This document shows, piece by piece, positions 1 through 8,516 of a DNA stretch of 64,000 bases (position 1 is the stretch's first letter; every line of letters begins with the position of its first letter). Source of the stretch: Sphingomonas sp. LR60 (GTDB taxonomy: Bacteria > Pseudomonadota > Alphaproteobacteria > Sphingomonadales > Sphingomonadaceae); contig NZ_JASPFK010000001.1 in assembly GCF_036855935.1 (NCBI RefSeq), positions 1,027,501 through 1,091,500 of the forward strand, written 5' to 3'. The translations under genes were made by a program, and so were the position numbers. A model generated the notes under the pieces. It worked only from the letters and a program-made list of their open reading frames with translations, was not told the origin of the DNA and did no database searches.

Positions 1-308
1 ATGTTCTGGGCGGGGAACTTGCCGATGTCCTCGGCGGAGATGCCGTCGGTGATGCGGATGTCGTTGCGCTTGGCGGCCAGCGCCGAGGCGATGCTCTGGC
101 GATAACCGGTGACGACCACGTCGCCGCTGGTGTCGTCGACTGCCGGCGCGGATGCCTGCGGCGACGCATCGACGGTCGGCAGCGGTTGCGTGGTGGTCGG
201 ATCGGTCTGCGCGAACGCCGGTGCGGTGACCAGCAGGGCAGCAAGGCACGTCGTCGTCCGAAGCAAGCGCGTGCGTACGGAGCCCGTGATAACAGGCGAT
301 CTCGTCAT
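1..308 (-). CDS. TonB-dependent receptor, N-terminal part (cut by window edge)
   Basis: Reading the minus strand from ATG at 308 gives a signal peptide of about 33 residues ending in APAFA-Q, a Pro/Thr-rich linker, then VVVTGYRQSIASALAAKR at about residues 62-80. That last stretch is the N-terminal plug signature of the large sphingomonad and Caulobacter outer-membrane receptors, usually for carbohydrates or siderophores. The gene runs off the left edge, so the barrel and substrate are unknown. A near-palindromic operator candidate lies 230 bases upstream. It is on the minus strand, like the tryptophan halogenase at the other end, but 61 kb separates them. Confidence 0.85.
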   Translation of the reverse strand, partial: MTRSPVITGSVRTRLLRTTTCLAALLVTAPAFAQTDPTTTQPLPTVDASPQASAPAVDDTSGDVVVTGYRQSIASALAAKRNDIRITDGISAEDIGKFPAQN

Positions 309-535
309 GAAATGTTCCCTCCCTCGAATATCTCCGACGATTGCCACGTGGCGCTCGCCTGAGTTGCGTCGCTTCCCGGGCGACTGGTTGGAAGGGCAGC
401 GTCTCCGCCGCGATGCTCTATCGCGACGCCCCGTGGACGATACCCAACCCTTCAATGGCGACCGCTCGATCACCCTTGACCATCAAAGCCTGCTAGTATG
501 AATTGGTCTTCATGCGGCGTGGTTTTGTATTATTA

Positions 536-552
536 TGGTATTATTGATGCCA
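536..552. promoter_or_regulatory. Near-palindromic operator candidate upstream of the TonB receptor
   Basis: TGGTAT-N5-ATGCCA is palindromic but for one base pair and is flanked by an outer repeat, GCGTGG (517-522) and CCACGC (550-555). The AT-rich core also holds two GTATTATT copies ten bases apart. The pattern resembles GntR- or LacI-type operators that control sugar-uptake receptors. No regulator gene is nearby, so the assignment is inference. Confidence 0.35.
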
Positions 553-689
553 CGCGGTTTGGTTATCTGTCAACTGACTAGATTCGGGCTGGGAAGAGGG
601 TGATGGTGACCTCAACCGAAGGCCTGTCGGATTGGGTGGATGGTCATAGGCGGGGAAGGCGCGGCCATGTGCCATCGGCGCACGCCGGC

Positions 690-815
690 TGCGGACGCTC
701 GCTGAGCTTCTTCATGACCGCAGGCCAGGTCAGCGACTAAACCGGCTCGGCAGCGCTGTTGAACGATCTGGCGAAAGCTCAGTGGCTGCTCGGTGCCTGC
801 GGCTACGATGCCAAA
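690..815 (+). pseudogene. IS5-family transposase fragment
   Basis: One plus-strand frame reads LSFFMTAGQVSD, a stop, then TGSAALLNDLAKAQWLLG and GYDA. This is the conserved middle of IS5-family (IS427-like) transposases, in which the stop is normally a Tyr codon (SDYTGAAALL). The usual segment with the catalytic Glu that follows GYDA is missing, and the reading becomes unrelated after about 815. I see no terminal inverted repeats. This is a small remnant left by an old insertion between the receptor and the chromate genes. Confidence 0.7.
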
Positions 816-927
816 CGACGCGCGAAGGTGCACCTTCCCAAGCGCGAGTGGCCTCCGATGACGCCTTGGCATCGATCGACGTGATCGAGCCGCGCTAGTG
901 CGTTCAAAGACCCACCGGATTTAGGCC

Positions 928-2325
928 TCACCGGATCGCGCCCAGCCAATAGAGCGCGAGCCCCGCGGCCGATGTTGCAAGCAGCGTCGTTATGACCCCG
1001 GCGCGCGTCATGAAGATCGCGTAGGCGGCCCCGAGCGACAGCACGAGGGCGGCGGGGTCGATGCTGGTCAGCACCGGCGCGTCGAAGCGAAATGGACCTG
1101 CTGCGACCAGGGTTGTTGTGCGGAAGAGCGTGTGTAGTGCGAACCAGACAGCGAGGTTGAGGACGACGCCGACGACCGCTGCCGTGATCGCGGACAGCGC
1201 GCCCGCAACCGCGGTATTGCCACGCAGTCTCTCGATGAACGGCGCGCCGAGGAAGATCCACAGGAAGCATGGCACGAACGTGACCCACGTCGCCAGCAAT
1301 CCGCCCAGCGTGCCGGCGAGCAGCGGCGACAGCGTGCCGGGTTCGCGATACGCACCGAGGAAGCCGACGAATTGCAAGACCATGATGAGCGGTCCCGGTG
1401 TCGTCTCAGCCATGCCTAGCCCGTCGAGCATTTCCCTCGGTCCCAGCCAGCCATAAGTGTCAACCGACTGCTGCGCGACATAGGCAAGGACGGCATAAGC
1501 ACCTCCGAACGTGACCATCGCCATCGTCGAGAAGAAGGTAGCGATTCGGCTGAAAACGTTGTCGGATCCGAGAGCGAGCAGCAGCACCGCGACCGGCAGC
1601 AGCCATAGGGCGAGCCAGATGGCCACGGTGCGTACCGTCTCCCGCCACGTCGGGCGGGCATGGTCCGGGAGTTCCTCGCCAAGCAGAGTATCGGCATCGG
1701 CGACGATCGCGCCTTTGGAAGTGCCATGACCGCCGCCACGGAATGCAGTGCTGCCCTGCCGCGCCGACCACCATCCGATGATCCCGGCGCCGAGTACGAT
1801 CAGCGGGAACGGTGCGCCGACGAAGAAGATCAGGACGAAGGCCATCGCGGCCAGTGCCCTTGCCGGAGTGGATTTGAGCGCGCGTCCGCCGATCCGCACC
1901 AGCGCCTGAAGGACCACAGCCAACACGGCGCACTTGAGGCCGAAGAACAACGCCGAGACGATGCCGACACGACCATAAAGGACATAGACCCAGCTCAGCG
2001 CCATGATCGCCACGGCGCCGGGGATGATGAACAATACGCCGGCGACGATGCCGCCTTTCGTGCGGTGCATCAGCCAACCGATATAGGTGGCGAGCTGCTG
2101 TGCCTCCGGCCCCGGCAGCAGCATGCAGTAATTCAGCGCGTGCAGGAACCGCTGCTCCCCGATCCATCGTTTCTCGTCGACGAGGATGCGGTGCATGACC
2201 GCGATCTGTCCGGCCGGACCCCCGAACGAGAGCATGGCGATACGCAGCCAGACCCAGAAAGCCTGTCCGAGCGTGACCGGTTCCGGACGCGTCGGAGGCG
2301 CGACGTCGGCTGCCACCGCGGTCAT
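928..2325 (-). CDS. chrA: Chromate efflux transporter ChrA
   Basis: A 465-residue inner-membrane protein of the CHR family, which exports chromate by proton-driven antiport. Two CHR halves are visible: the first has LSFGGPAGQIAVMHR near residue 45, the second TFGGAYAVLAYVAQQ, with AETTPGPLIMVLQFVG between helices. Length is typical for long-chain two-domain ChrA. I start at the ATG at 2325, which overlaps the stop of the upstream chrB-like gene by four bases (ATGA), so the two are translationally coupled. A longer in-frame start exists but lies inside the upstream gene. Confidence 0.93.
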   Translation of the reverse strand: MTAVAADVAPPTRPEPVTLGQAFWVWLRIAMLSFGGPAGQIAVMHRILVDEKRWIGEQRFLHALNYCMLLPGPEAQQLATYIGWLMHRTKGGIVAGVLFIIPGAVAIMALSWVYVLYGRVGIVSALFFGLKCAVLAVVLQALVRIGGRALKSTPARALAAMAFVLIFFVGAPFPLIVLGAGIIGWWSARQGSTAFRGGGHGTSKGAIVADADTLLGEELPDHARPTWRETVRTVAIWLALWLLPVAVLLLALGSDNVFSRIATFFSTMAMVTFGGAYAVLAYVAQQSVDTYGWLGPREMLDGLGMAETTPGPLIMVLQFVGFLGAYREPGTLSPLLAGTLGGLLATWVTFVPCFLWIFLGAPFIERLRGNTAVAGALSAITAAVVGVVLNLAVWFALHTLFRTTTLVAAGPFRFDAPVLTSIDPAALVLSLGAAYAIFMTRAGVITTLLATSAAGLALYWLGAIR

Positions 2326-3146
2326 GCCGACACCTTCCCGCGCGCAGGCTGATGCGAGGACCAGTTGTGCTTCTCGCCCTGCGCGTCGCGACACCAGCGA
2401 TAGAGGGCGTCGTATATCGGCATACCAGCTTCAAGCTGGGCATGATCGTCGCTGTGGATGCGCGACAGGCCAAGCGAGATTGCCAAAAGACCAGCCGCCT
2501 CGGGCACGAGGTCGAGCTGATCGGTGTCCGCACCGCGGACAATCGCAGCCAGGCGGACCAGCGGCTCATGCCCGTCCAGACCGAACGCTTCTACCATCAC
2601 GTCGAAGGTGCAGCGCTCGTCCCGGTGACTCCAGAACACGCGCTGGTCTGCAACGTCAAACGGTTCGGCCTGTTTCTGCGCGGCGACGGTCAGCACCTCT
2701 CCGGGTGCCACGAACAGGAAGCGGGCATCGGGATCGACGAAGCGCCTGATCAGCCACGGACAGGCGATGCGATCAACCTTGGGCCGCGCTCGCGTCACCC
2801 ACCACGTCCGACCGTCATCGTGCCGCGGCGGCAGGTGCGCCAGCGACACCGTGGGCCACCCTCCCGCTAGCCAAGCGGCGAACCCTCCTTCGAGCGCTTC
2901 CGCCGCGACCCCATCGCTCCGCAAGATCGCCGCGGTCGCGATAGCGGAGCCGTCGCCCGCATCATCGACGATCACCACCGGCGATCCGGCAGGCATGTTC
3001 CACCGTGCCGGATCAAGGTGAACGGGGAAAGTTGTTCCCGGGATCGTCTCGGATGGTGCGGCGCGCAGATCGACGATGTTAGGTGAGCCGGGCAGCGCGA
3101 TGACGCGCGCGAGTTTATCCGGGATGATGGCATTTGGAGCAGGCAT
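2322..3146 (-). CDS. chrB: ChrB-type protein with degenerate rhodanese domain
   Basis: About 274 residues. Residues 1-105 look like a rhodanese fold (VDLRAAPSE, VVIVDDAGDGS), but the active-site Cys position holds a non-Cys residue, so the domain is probably non-catalytic. From about residue 114 the ChrB C-terminal domain follows (TWWVTRARPKVDRIACPWLI, then RRFVDPDARFLFV). ChrB proteins sense chromate or assist ChrA. The start at 3146 has AAGGGA eight bases upstream; longer in-frame starts have none. The gene heads the chrB-chrA pair and likely uses a promoter in 3147-3250. Regulator versus accessory role cannot be settled from sequence. Confidence 0.85.
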   Translation of the reverse strand: MPAPNAIIPDKLARVIALPGSPNIVDLRAAPSETIPGTTFPVHLDPARWNMPAGSPVVIVDDAGDGSAIATAAILRSDGVAAEALEGGFAAWLAGGWPTVSLAHLPPRHDDGRTWWVTRARPKVDRIACPWLIRRFVDPDARFLFVAPGEVLTVAAQKQAEPFDVADQRVFWSHRDERCTFDVMVEAFGLDGHEPLVRLAAIVRGADTDQLDLVPEAAGLLAISLGLSRIHSDDHAQLEAGMPIYDALYRWCRDAQGEKHNWSSHQPARGKVSA

Positions 3147-3616
3147 GATGCGTCCCTTGCGTGTTCGTGCTGGACGCGATCCTCTGGCTGACGCCTCGTG
3201 GGGAGATCGCCATCCCCATGCCACCAATCAGCCACGACGGTCAGGTATTGTCAATCGCAGACGCGGTTCTTCTCGTTTTCCAGTGACGTGGCAGCATTGA
3301 GAGCCCGGAGGCATTCTCATTCCACCACCCTTCCTAAGAACTCGGCTCGGCAGCGGGCAGGGCTGAGTGCGGCGCCTCGCTGCAACTACATGCTTGCTTG
3401 GCAGAAGGTGGGGGCCGAAAAGGTATCACAGATGACCGTATGTGGGTCTGCTCGGCCGCATAGCTACCAGTCTTTCACCAACTGATCGCTCACCGTTCGA
3501 CAGTTGGGCGGACGCCCCCCGAGATGGGCGTTTCTTACATCTTCCGCCGGCTGCGGGAAAACGCTTCTGCGGTGCCTATCATTCTGTTCTCTCGGGTTCA
3601 GAAGTGGCTGGCTGCG
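3147..3616. other. Intergenic region upstream of chrB, no gene seen
   Basis: Neither strand has a convincing coding frame. It should hold the chrB promoter and the end of the lysA transcript. A short hairpin, ACGCCC (3512-3517) with GGGCGT (3526-3531) followed by TTCTT, resembles a weak terminator, but it points rightward where no plus-strand gene ends. Confidence 0.4.
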
Positions 3617-4912
3617 CTAAGCTGCTTGTCTCACTGCCCCACTGAGAGCGGGATCTACCGTGCGAGACTTGCGCTGTGGCCGCATCGACAGATCAGAAAA
3701 CATGGTACGATCACCGACCAGCTCGAACCTATCCTCATCGACCATCACTTGCGGGCTTATCGGGCGAGAATTGTAGATTGAGGCCATCGCGGCGCCGTAC
3801 GCGCCGGTTGCATGGAAAACCGCCAGATCCCCACGATCAACCTGATCGATCGCACGATCGACACCGAAAATGTCACCGGTTTCGCAGACCGGCCCGGCGA
3901 TGTCGGCAACCATCGTCCGTCCATCTGGCCGGACGGCTGCGAAGCGGTGGTAGGCGTCGTAGAGCGCGGGACGCGCCAGATCGTTCATCGCGGCATCGAC
4001 GATGACGAACGGGCGGTGCTGGCTTGGTTTTACCCAGATCACCCGCGTCAGCAGGACGCCGGCTAGCCCGGTGATGATGCGACCCGGCTCGAACGTGAGG
4101 CTGACATTCCAGTCGTGCGTGACCCGAGCGACCATCGACGCGTAATCGGCAAGCGACGGCATCACATCTTCAGGCCGATAAGTAATCCCAAGCCCACCAC
4201 CCAGATCGACACGGGTGATCGTGTGCCCGCGGGCGCGAAGTTCGAGAACTAGCGCGCCGATCCGGCGATAGGCGGTCTCCAGTGGTTCGAGATCGCTGAT
4301 CTGACTGCCGATATGCAGCGCTATCCCTTGCAGATCGAGCCCGTCCAGTTTCGCAAGCCGATCATACATATCCGGCGCGCCGGCGATATCGACGCCGAAT
4401 TTGCTGGTCCGCCAGCCGGTCGTGATCTTGGCGTGCGTTCCGCCATCCACATCGGGATTGACGCGCAACACCGCCGGCGCGCGCTTACCGCGTCGCCGCG
4501 CGAGTTGTGCCAGAACGCCGCCCTCTTCCTCCAGCTCGAGGTTGAACTGGCCGATGCCGGCCTCCAGCGCGTCGATCAGTTCCCGATCGGTCTTTCCAAC
4601 GCCAGAGAAGACGACATCCGCAGGGGCAATCCCTGCATCCAGGGCCCGACGCAGCTCGCCGCCTGACACGATATCGGCACCGTAGCCGCGCTGTGCGAGC
4701 AGCCGGAGGACAGCGCCGTTTGGATTGGCCTTGATCGCAAACGCGAACCGGGCGGAAGGCAGATCGCGCAGGGCCGACGTGAACGCGTCGGCCGCATGCC
4801 GGAGCGCGCCCGCCGAATAGACGTGGACGGGCGTACCGACCGCATCGGCGATCATCGGCAGCGCGACGTCCTCGGCGCACAGGACGCCGTCACGATAGTC
4901 GAAGAAGCTCAT
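3617..4912 (-). CDS. lysA: Diaminopimelate decarboxylase
   Basis: A 431-residue PLP enzyme of the alanine-racemase fold that converts meso-diaminopimelate to L-lysine and CO2 in the cytoplasm. Lys61 in FAIKANPNG is the Schiff-base lysine, GGGLGITYRPED is the glycine-rich phosphate-binding segment, and GPVCETGDIFG carries the catalytic Cys of the partner subunit. Start ATG at 4912 follows AAGGTC; an in-frame extension of 47 residues is not family-like. It ends a minus-strand run of unrelated small genes, which is unusual, because sphingomonads normally keep lysA with argH. A second, accessory copy is possible. Confidence 0.9.
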   Translation of the reverse strand: MSFFDYRDGVLCAEDVALPMIADAVGTPVHVYSAGALRHAADAFTSALRDLPSARFAFAIKANPNGAVLRLLAQRGYGADIVSGGELRRALDAGIAPADVVFSGVGKTDRELIDALEAGIGQFNLELEEEGGVLAQLARRRGKRAPAVLRVNPDVDGGTHAKITTGWRTSKFGVDIAGAPDMYDRLAKLDGLDLQGIALHIGSQISDLEPLETAYRRIGALVLELRARGHTITRVDLGGGLGITYRPEDVMPSLADYASMVARVTHDWNVSLTFEPGRIITGLAGVLLTRVIWVKPSQHRPFVIVDAAMNDLARPALYDAYHRFAAVRPDGRTMVADIAGPVCETGDIFGVDRAIDQVDRGDLAVFHATGAYGAAMASIYNSRPISPQVMVDEDRFELVGDRTMFSDLSMRPQRKSRTVDPALSGAVRQAA

Positions 4913-4931
4913 GATTAGGTGACCTTGCGTG

Positions 4932-5195
4932 TCAGTGGCCGAAGCCGTCGTCTGCCTGACCGCGACGACGCACGCGGGCGGCATGGACGACGTCAGCGGT
5001 GTGGCTGTGCCCGCGTCGCTCGGCCCGGAGCAACTGACCGACGCGCTTGCCATGGATCATCAGCGGCAAGCCGAGCAGGGCAAGCGGAAAGAAGACGATC
5101 ATCGCCGGTGAGCAGTCGAGCGCGAGACACATGGCACAGGAGGACGCCAGCAGCGCGAAGCCGCCGGCTTTCCATTGCAGATCGCGACGGGTCAT
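4932..5195 (-). CDS. Small inner-membrane protein, unknown function
   Basis: 87 residues with two hydrophobic segments, at about 11-27 (FALLASSCAMCLAL) and 29-46 (MIVFFPLALLGLPLMI), and a basic, His-containing tail. Its ATG at 5195 overlaps the stop of the methyltransferase-like gene by four bases (ATGA), so it is probably translated with it. Nineteen bases separate it from lysA. I do not recognise a family. Confidence 0.55.
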   Translation of the reverse strand: MTRRDLQWKAGGFALLASSCAMCLALDCSPAMIVFFPLALLGLPLMIHGKRVGQLLRAERRGHSHTADVVHAARVRRRGQADDGFGH

Positions 5196-5713
5196 GCCGC
5201 CCGTGCCCGATCGCTTGAGAAATGGTGATCGCCGAGGATGATGTTCCCCGACTTCGCGAGACTTACCCGCACGCCTGGACGATCATCTTCGGCGCGACCA
5301 CCGTGCCACAGGACGATGTCTGCCGGGAAATCGGTTTCGCTCGCCAGTGCCTCGATCATATCCGCGACTTCAAAGGTGAGCCCGATCGCCGGTTCGTGCA
5401 GACGTGCAGCTGCTGCACGCGACCGCCCGATCATCGCCGGTGAGCCATCGATGCCGCGGCCCTCGACCGCCGTGAAGCCGAGCGCCTTGGCGTGACGCAC
5501 TGCCTCGATCAGCAAGGTGCCGCACGCGCAGTCGGCGTCGACGATACGGACGGAATGGCGCCCTCGCTCGCGCAGAGCAGCAAGCGCGACGCAGATATCA
5601 GTCCAGCGCGCATCATTGTGTGCAGCACGGCTGCCCAGGATCGTGGACGGGGTAACCGTTGATGTGGACGACGGACAATCGGCCGTGACGAACGGCTTCA
5701 GTTTCGGTGTCAT
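5192..5713 (-). CDS. SAM-dependent methyltransferase-like protein
   Basis: 173 residues. VRIVDADCACGTLLIEAV at about 55-72 is a Rossmann motif I with the typical acidic start and Gly turn. Then come VEGRGIDGSPAMIG (motif II acidic residue) and FEVADMIEALA (motif III Asp). The sheet then fades, and the protein is short for a full class I methyltransferase. The substrate is unknown. It overlaps the downstream membrane gene by four bases and follows the 5723-5986 gene closely, so it belongs to the minus-strand run ending at lysA. Confidence 0.6.
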   Translation of the reverse strand: MTPKLKPFVTADCPSSTSTVTPSTILGSRAAHNDARWTDICVALAALRERGRHSVRIVDADCACGTLLIEAVRHAKALGFTAVEGRGIDGSPAMIGRSRAAAARLHEPAIGLTFEVADMIEALASETDFPADIVLWHGGRAEDDRPGVRVSLAKSGNIILGDHHFSSDRARAA

Positions 5714-5722
5714 GGGAAATCC

Positions 5723-5986
5723 TCAGGCGGCGCGGCGTAGCGCGTGCTCGGCCGGGCTCACCGGCTCGAAGGAGATAAGCGGAACCAGCGGTGCCGAGAC
5801 GATCTCAAGGCTCGCGTGGTATATCTGCCGTTCGGCTTCGGCGAAGCTGAGCGCTGCGCCTCGCGAGACGAACCGGCCTTCCATCCTTCTACCGCTATCC
5901 TGCACGAGCCAATGGCCCGCCTTGTCCTGACCGACGTAGATGATTGTCCCGCGCTCTTCGGGCTCCGGATTGGGCTCAGACGACAT
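5723..5986 (-). CDS. Unknown protein, paralogous to the C-terminal domain of the 7541-8083 gene
   Basis: 87 residues from ATG 5986, which has AAAGGCGAT just ahead; a longer frame opens at 6085. The core reads GTIIYVGQDKAGHWLVQDSG, then GRFVSRGAALSFAEAERQ. The C-terminal half of the protein at 7541-8083 has the same order (VVGRDIDGDWTVRESAG, GRFSSARAAQRFAEAERH), so the two share a small beta-alpha domain. This resembles DUF2188-like folds, but I cannot name the family. The longer frame begins MHFPGIDLETLC, which resembles a short ORF in front of the paralogue. Confidence 0.55.
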   Translation of the reverse strand: MSSEPNPEPEERGTIIYVGQDKAGHWLVQDSGRRMEGRFVSRGAALSFAEAERQIYHASLEIVSAPLVPLISFEPVSPAEHALRRAA

Positions 5987-6136
5987 ATCGCCTTTGAAAC
6001 CTTCAGTGATCGAGCGTCCAGCGCCCGCTTTTCGGAGGTACGAGGCCCCGCATAGTGTTTCGAGATCGATTCCGGGAAAGTGCATAGCGCGGGCGTAAGC
6101 CTGGCAACGGCTCGTCGCATTCGGGGGGTATGTGAT

Positions 6137-7105
6137 CTACAACCAACGCGCCTTGCGGAAGCGCCAGTACAGCGCCGAACAGATCGTCAGGATCACGCCA
6201 ATGGTTATGGGGTAACCGTACGGGCTCCGCAGCTCCGGCATATGCTCGAAGTTCATGCCGTAGATGCCGGCGATGGCAGTCGGCACCGCCAGGATCGCTG
6301 CCCAGGCCGCAAGCTGGCGCGTGATCGCGCCGGTGCGCTGCTGCTCGATCAGATTGCTGAACTCGAACACCGACGACAGCAGATCGCGCAAGCCGCTCGC
6401 CATCGCCTCGACCCGGCGGACGTGATCCAGCACATCGCGGAAATATAGCCGAGCCTCGGCATCGACGCACGGCAGCTCGTTCTTCGACAGCTTGCGGGCG
6501 ACCTCCTCCATCGGCACCAGAATGCGATCGAAGCGCATCAGGTCACGTCGCAACGCGAAGATGCGAGCGATCTCGGCGCGATCGAGAAAGGTGTCGAGCA
6601 TCCGCTGCTCCATGCTCGCGACTTCTTCCTCGAGCGCTGTCATCAGCGGCATGTAGCCGTCGACGATGAAGTCGAGGATGGCATGGAGAACATAGTCCCC
6701 GCCCTTGCCCAGCAGGTCGGGCGCGGCCTCCAGATGCTCGCGCAGCGGCGTGTATGACCTGGTCGAGCCTTGCCGAACGGTGATGATATGGCTGTGGCCG
6801 AGAAAGGCCGCCGTCTGTCCGTAGACGATGTGCCCGTCGGATAGATGGGCAGTCCGGCCAATGACGAACAATTGATCGCCGTAGACGTCGACCTTCGGCA
6901 GCTGCCCGTCCTTGAGCGCGTCCTCAATCGCCAGTGGGTGCAGATTGTAGAGGCGCTGCAGCATGTCGATTTCGTCCGAACACGGATCGGACAGTCCGAT
7001 CCAGACGAACTCCGATCGGTCGGAGGGGCAATCGACCCGTTCGTCGATCGCGATCTCACGAACACGGCGGCCATGGCGATACAGATAGGCGGCGATGACA
7101 GGCAT
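6137..7105 (-). CDS. CorA/ZntB-family divalent metal transporter
   Basis: 322 residues, usual for the family. A long acidic cytoplasmic N-domain is followed by two C-terminal helices. The first ends in the signature GMNFEHMPEL (family GMN motif), and the protein closes with the basic tail RFRKARWL. CorA proteins are pentameric channels for Mg2+, Co2+ or Ni2+, while ZntB members move Zn2+; sequence alone does not choose between them. Start ATG 7105 (MPVIAAYLYRHGRR) sits 11 bases after the 7117-7548 gene, so they are likely co-transcribed. Confidence 0.85.
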   Translation of the reverse strand: MPVIAAYLYRHGRRVREIAIDERVDCPSDRSEFVWIGLSDPCSDEIDMLQRLYNLHPLAIEDALKDGQLPKVDVYGDQLFVIGRTAHLSDGHIVYGQTAAFLGHSHIITVRQGSTRSYTPLREHLEAAPDLLGKGGDYVLHAILDFIVDGYMPLMTALEEEVASMEQRMLDTFLDRAEIARIFALRRDLMRFDRILVPMEEVARKLSKNELPCVDAEARLYFRDVLDHVRRVEAMASGLRDLLSSVFEFSNLIEQQRTGAITRQLAAWAAILAVPTAIAGIYGMNFEHMPELRSPYGYPITIGVILTICSALYWRFRKARWL

Positions 7106-7116
7106 GGTGTTCCTGA

Positions 7117-7548
7117 TCAGCGCCGAGGAGCTGATGTCCAGTCGATCAGGGTCTGGTCGGGCTTTCCGACTTGGGCCTTGACGATCAATCGACCACGCCG
7201 CGCCAGACCCATCCGGTGCCGCGCCTGCATCATCGAAGCGCCATGGCGCGTATCGAACGCCCGTCCCTGTGGCGTGATCGGTGCCTCCAGGCGGGATCGG
7301 AACGCGGTTCGCGCACGCAGCTCCTCACTGCGCAAGCGGTCAGGAGCCGGCTTGAACAGCTTGGCGCCATGGATCAGGAGCAGGATGCCGGTGCTGGCGA
7401 GAACGAACGTCAGCAAACCAAGACCGAACTCGCTGATCTGCGCAGGACCATGCCGCGCCGCCTCGTAGACGCCTCGATGGACCAACGTCGATCCGCCGGA
7501 ACACACAAGCAGCATAACACCAAGCAACCTTGGTGGGAGCTTACCCAC
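7117..7548 (-). CDS. Inner-membrane protein, unknown function
   Basis: 143 residues with a hydrophobic N-terminal segment (LLGVMLLVCSGG) and a second at about 43-62 (GLGLLTFVLASTGILLLIHG), then a basic soluble tail of about 80 residues. Its start overlaps the end of the upstream membrane gene by eight bases, and corA follows 11 bases downstream. No family is recognised. The two-helix pattern is also seen in the upstream gene. Confidence 0.5.
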   Translation of the reverse strand: MGKLPPRLLGVMLLVCSGGSTLVHRGVYEAARHGPAQISEFGLGLLTFVLASTGILLLIHGAKLFKPAPDRLRSEELRARTAFRSRLEAPITPQGRAFDTRHGASMMQARHRMGLARRGRLIVKAQVGKPDQTLIDWTSAPRR

Positions 7549-8083
7549 GGGCCACGCTGCCTTTCAGCGGCCGATCGCAGATCAGGCTCAGCCGTCCCTC
7601 GATCCGACGCGGAATCCCTGCCGAGGTCGCGACCGAAACCGATGTTCGACCATGCCGCTCTGCTTCGGCAAAACGTTGCGCCGCCCGTGCCGATGAGAAG
7701 CGCCCAAGGAGCATTCCTGCGCTCTCACGGACGGTCCAGTCACCGTCGATGTCACGGCCGACCACAAGCATGGCTGGTTCCGGAATGTCCATCTCGATAA
7801 TACCTTCTGACGGAGTGGAGACGTTCAGGTCGGGGCGTCCCCGCCAGCGGGCACTCACCTCGACTTCATCGAAAAGATGATGACCCAGGATGGTCAGGGC
7901 GGTGCCGGCACTCGCGGCCATGAAGCCGACTGCGGCGATCCCGTAGGCAAGGACGCCAGCTTTCAGTGGTGGCACGTGCATAGCGACGAGCCGCGCGATC
8001 GCGGTGTAACTCACCCAGCAAAGAAGAAGTCCTGTGGCGCGCAGAACGATGTCGGCGCGCCGCGACCGATGCCACGCTGCCAT
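7541..8083 (-). CDS. Membrane protein with C-terminal domain paralogous to the 5723-5986 gene
   Basis: 180 residues from ATG 8083, which has AAGGG at seven bases; a TTG start at 8110 is less likely. Hydrophobic segments at about 15-33 (LRATGLLLCWVSYTAIARL) and 45-70 (GVLAYGIAAVGFMAASAGTA) anchor it. The soluble half from about residue 105 carries the GRDIDGDWTVRES and RFAEAERH pattern shared with the smaller gene at 5723. Function is unknown. It heads the minus-strand run leading through corA to lysA. Confidence 0.55.
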   Translation of the reverse strand: MAAWHRSRRADIVLRATGLLLCWVSYTAIARLVAMHVPPLKAGVLAYGIAAVGFMAASAGTALTILGHHLFDEVEVSARWRGRPDLNVSTPSEGIIEMDIPEPAMLVVGRDIDGDWTVRESAGMLLGRFSSARAAQRFAEAERHGRTSVSVATSAGIPRRIEGRLSLICDRPLKGSVARG

Positions 8084-8110
8084 GCCACAACCCTTGATGT
8101 GGCCATCCAA

Positions 8111-8158
8111 TTATCGCCCTCGACATAGCAATTCGAGATCGATTTCAGCTAATTGCAT
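8111..8158 (-). other. Possible 15-codon leader ORF
   Basis: A short frame, MQLAEIDLELLCRGR, lies immediately upstream of the 8083 start. Its N-terminal pattern resembles MHFPGIDLETLC, the N-terminal extension of the frame at 6085 in front of the paralogous gene. The surrounding DNA is also alike (CGAGATCGATT and GCATAGCGCG occur in both). This could be a duplicated leader or just duplicated upstream DNA. No translation evidence is available. Confidence 0.25.
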
Positions 8159-8516
8159 AGCGCGCGCATAGTGCTGCTCTATGCCCGACCCGCCGCGGTA
8201 CGAGCCGTCAGGCCCAGTGTGGCTTGTTAGAAGATCACGGCCGTGCCAAGGAGGCAAGCATTATGCCGGCATCTTCTCAGTCGGCCGAGCGGACACTTGC
8301 GATGCACCACAGCCGTGCACGGCCGCCGCGATGTAGATGTCGTCATAGGCGGCGTAGATCTCTCGGCCGTCAGGACCGCAGCAGATCGACGACGCGCTTT
8401 CGGACGGAGCAGTGCCGAGGAACTCGCGAGTAGCTTGGGCAACGGGTAGCTGAATAAGCGTCCGCTTCCGGGACAAGCCTCTCACGCTCTGGATGACCGG
8501 AAGTGGCTCGGAGCCC
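8159..8516. other. Non-coding or unrecognised interval
   Basis: Short frames on both strands look like chance frames and match nothing I know. AAGGAGG at about 8250 precedes an ATG on the plus strand, but the resulting 56-residue, Arg-rich frame is not protein-like. Confidence 0.35.

Noticed and set aside
1660..2352. 230-codon plus-strand frame opposite chrA
   Set aside because: Shadow of the chromate transporter; no motif and no ribosome site.
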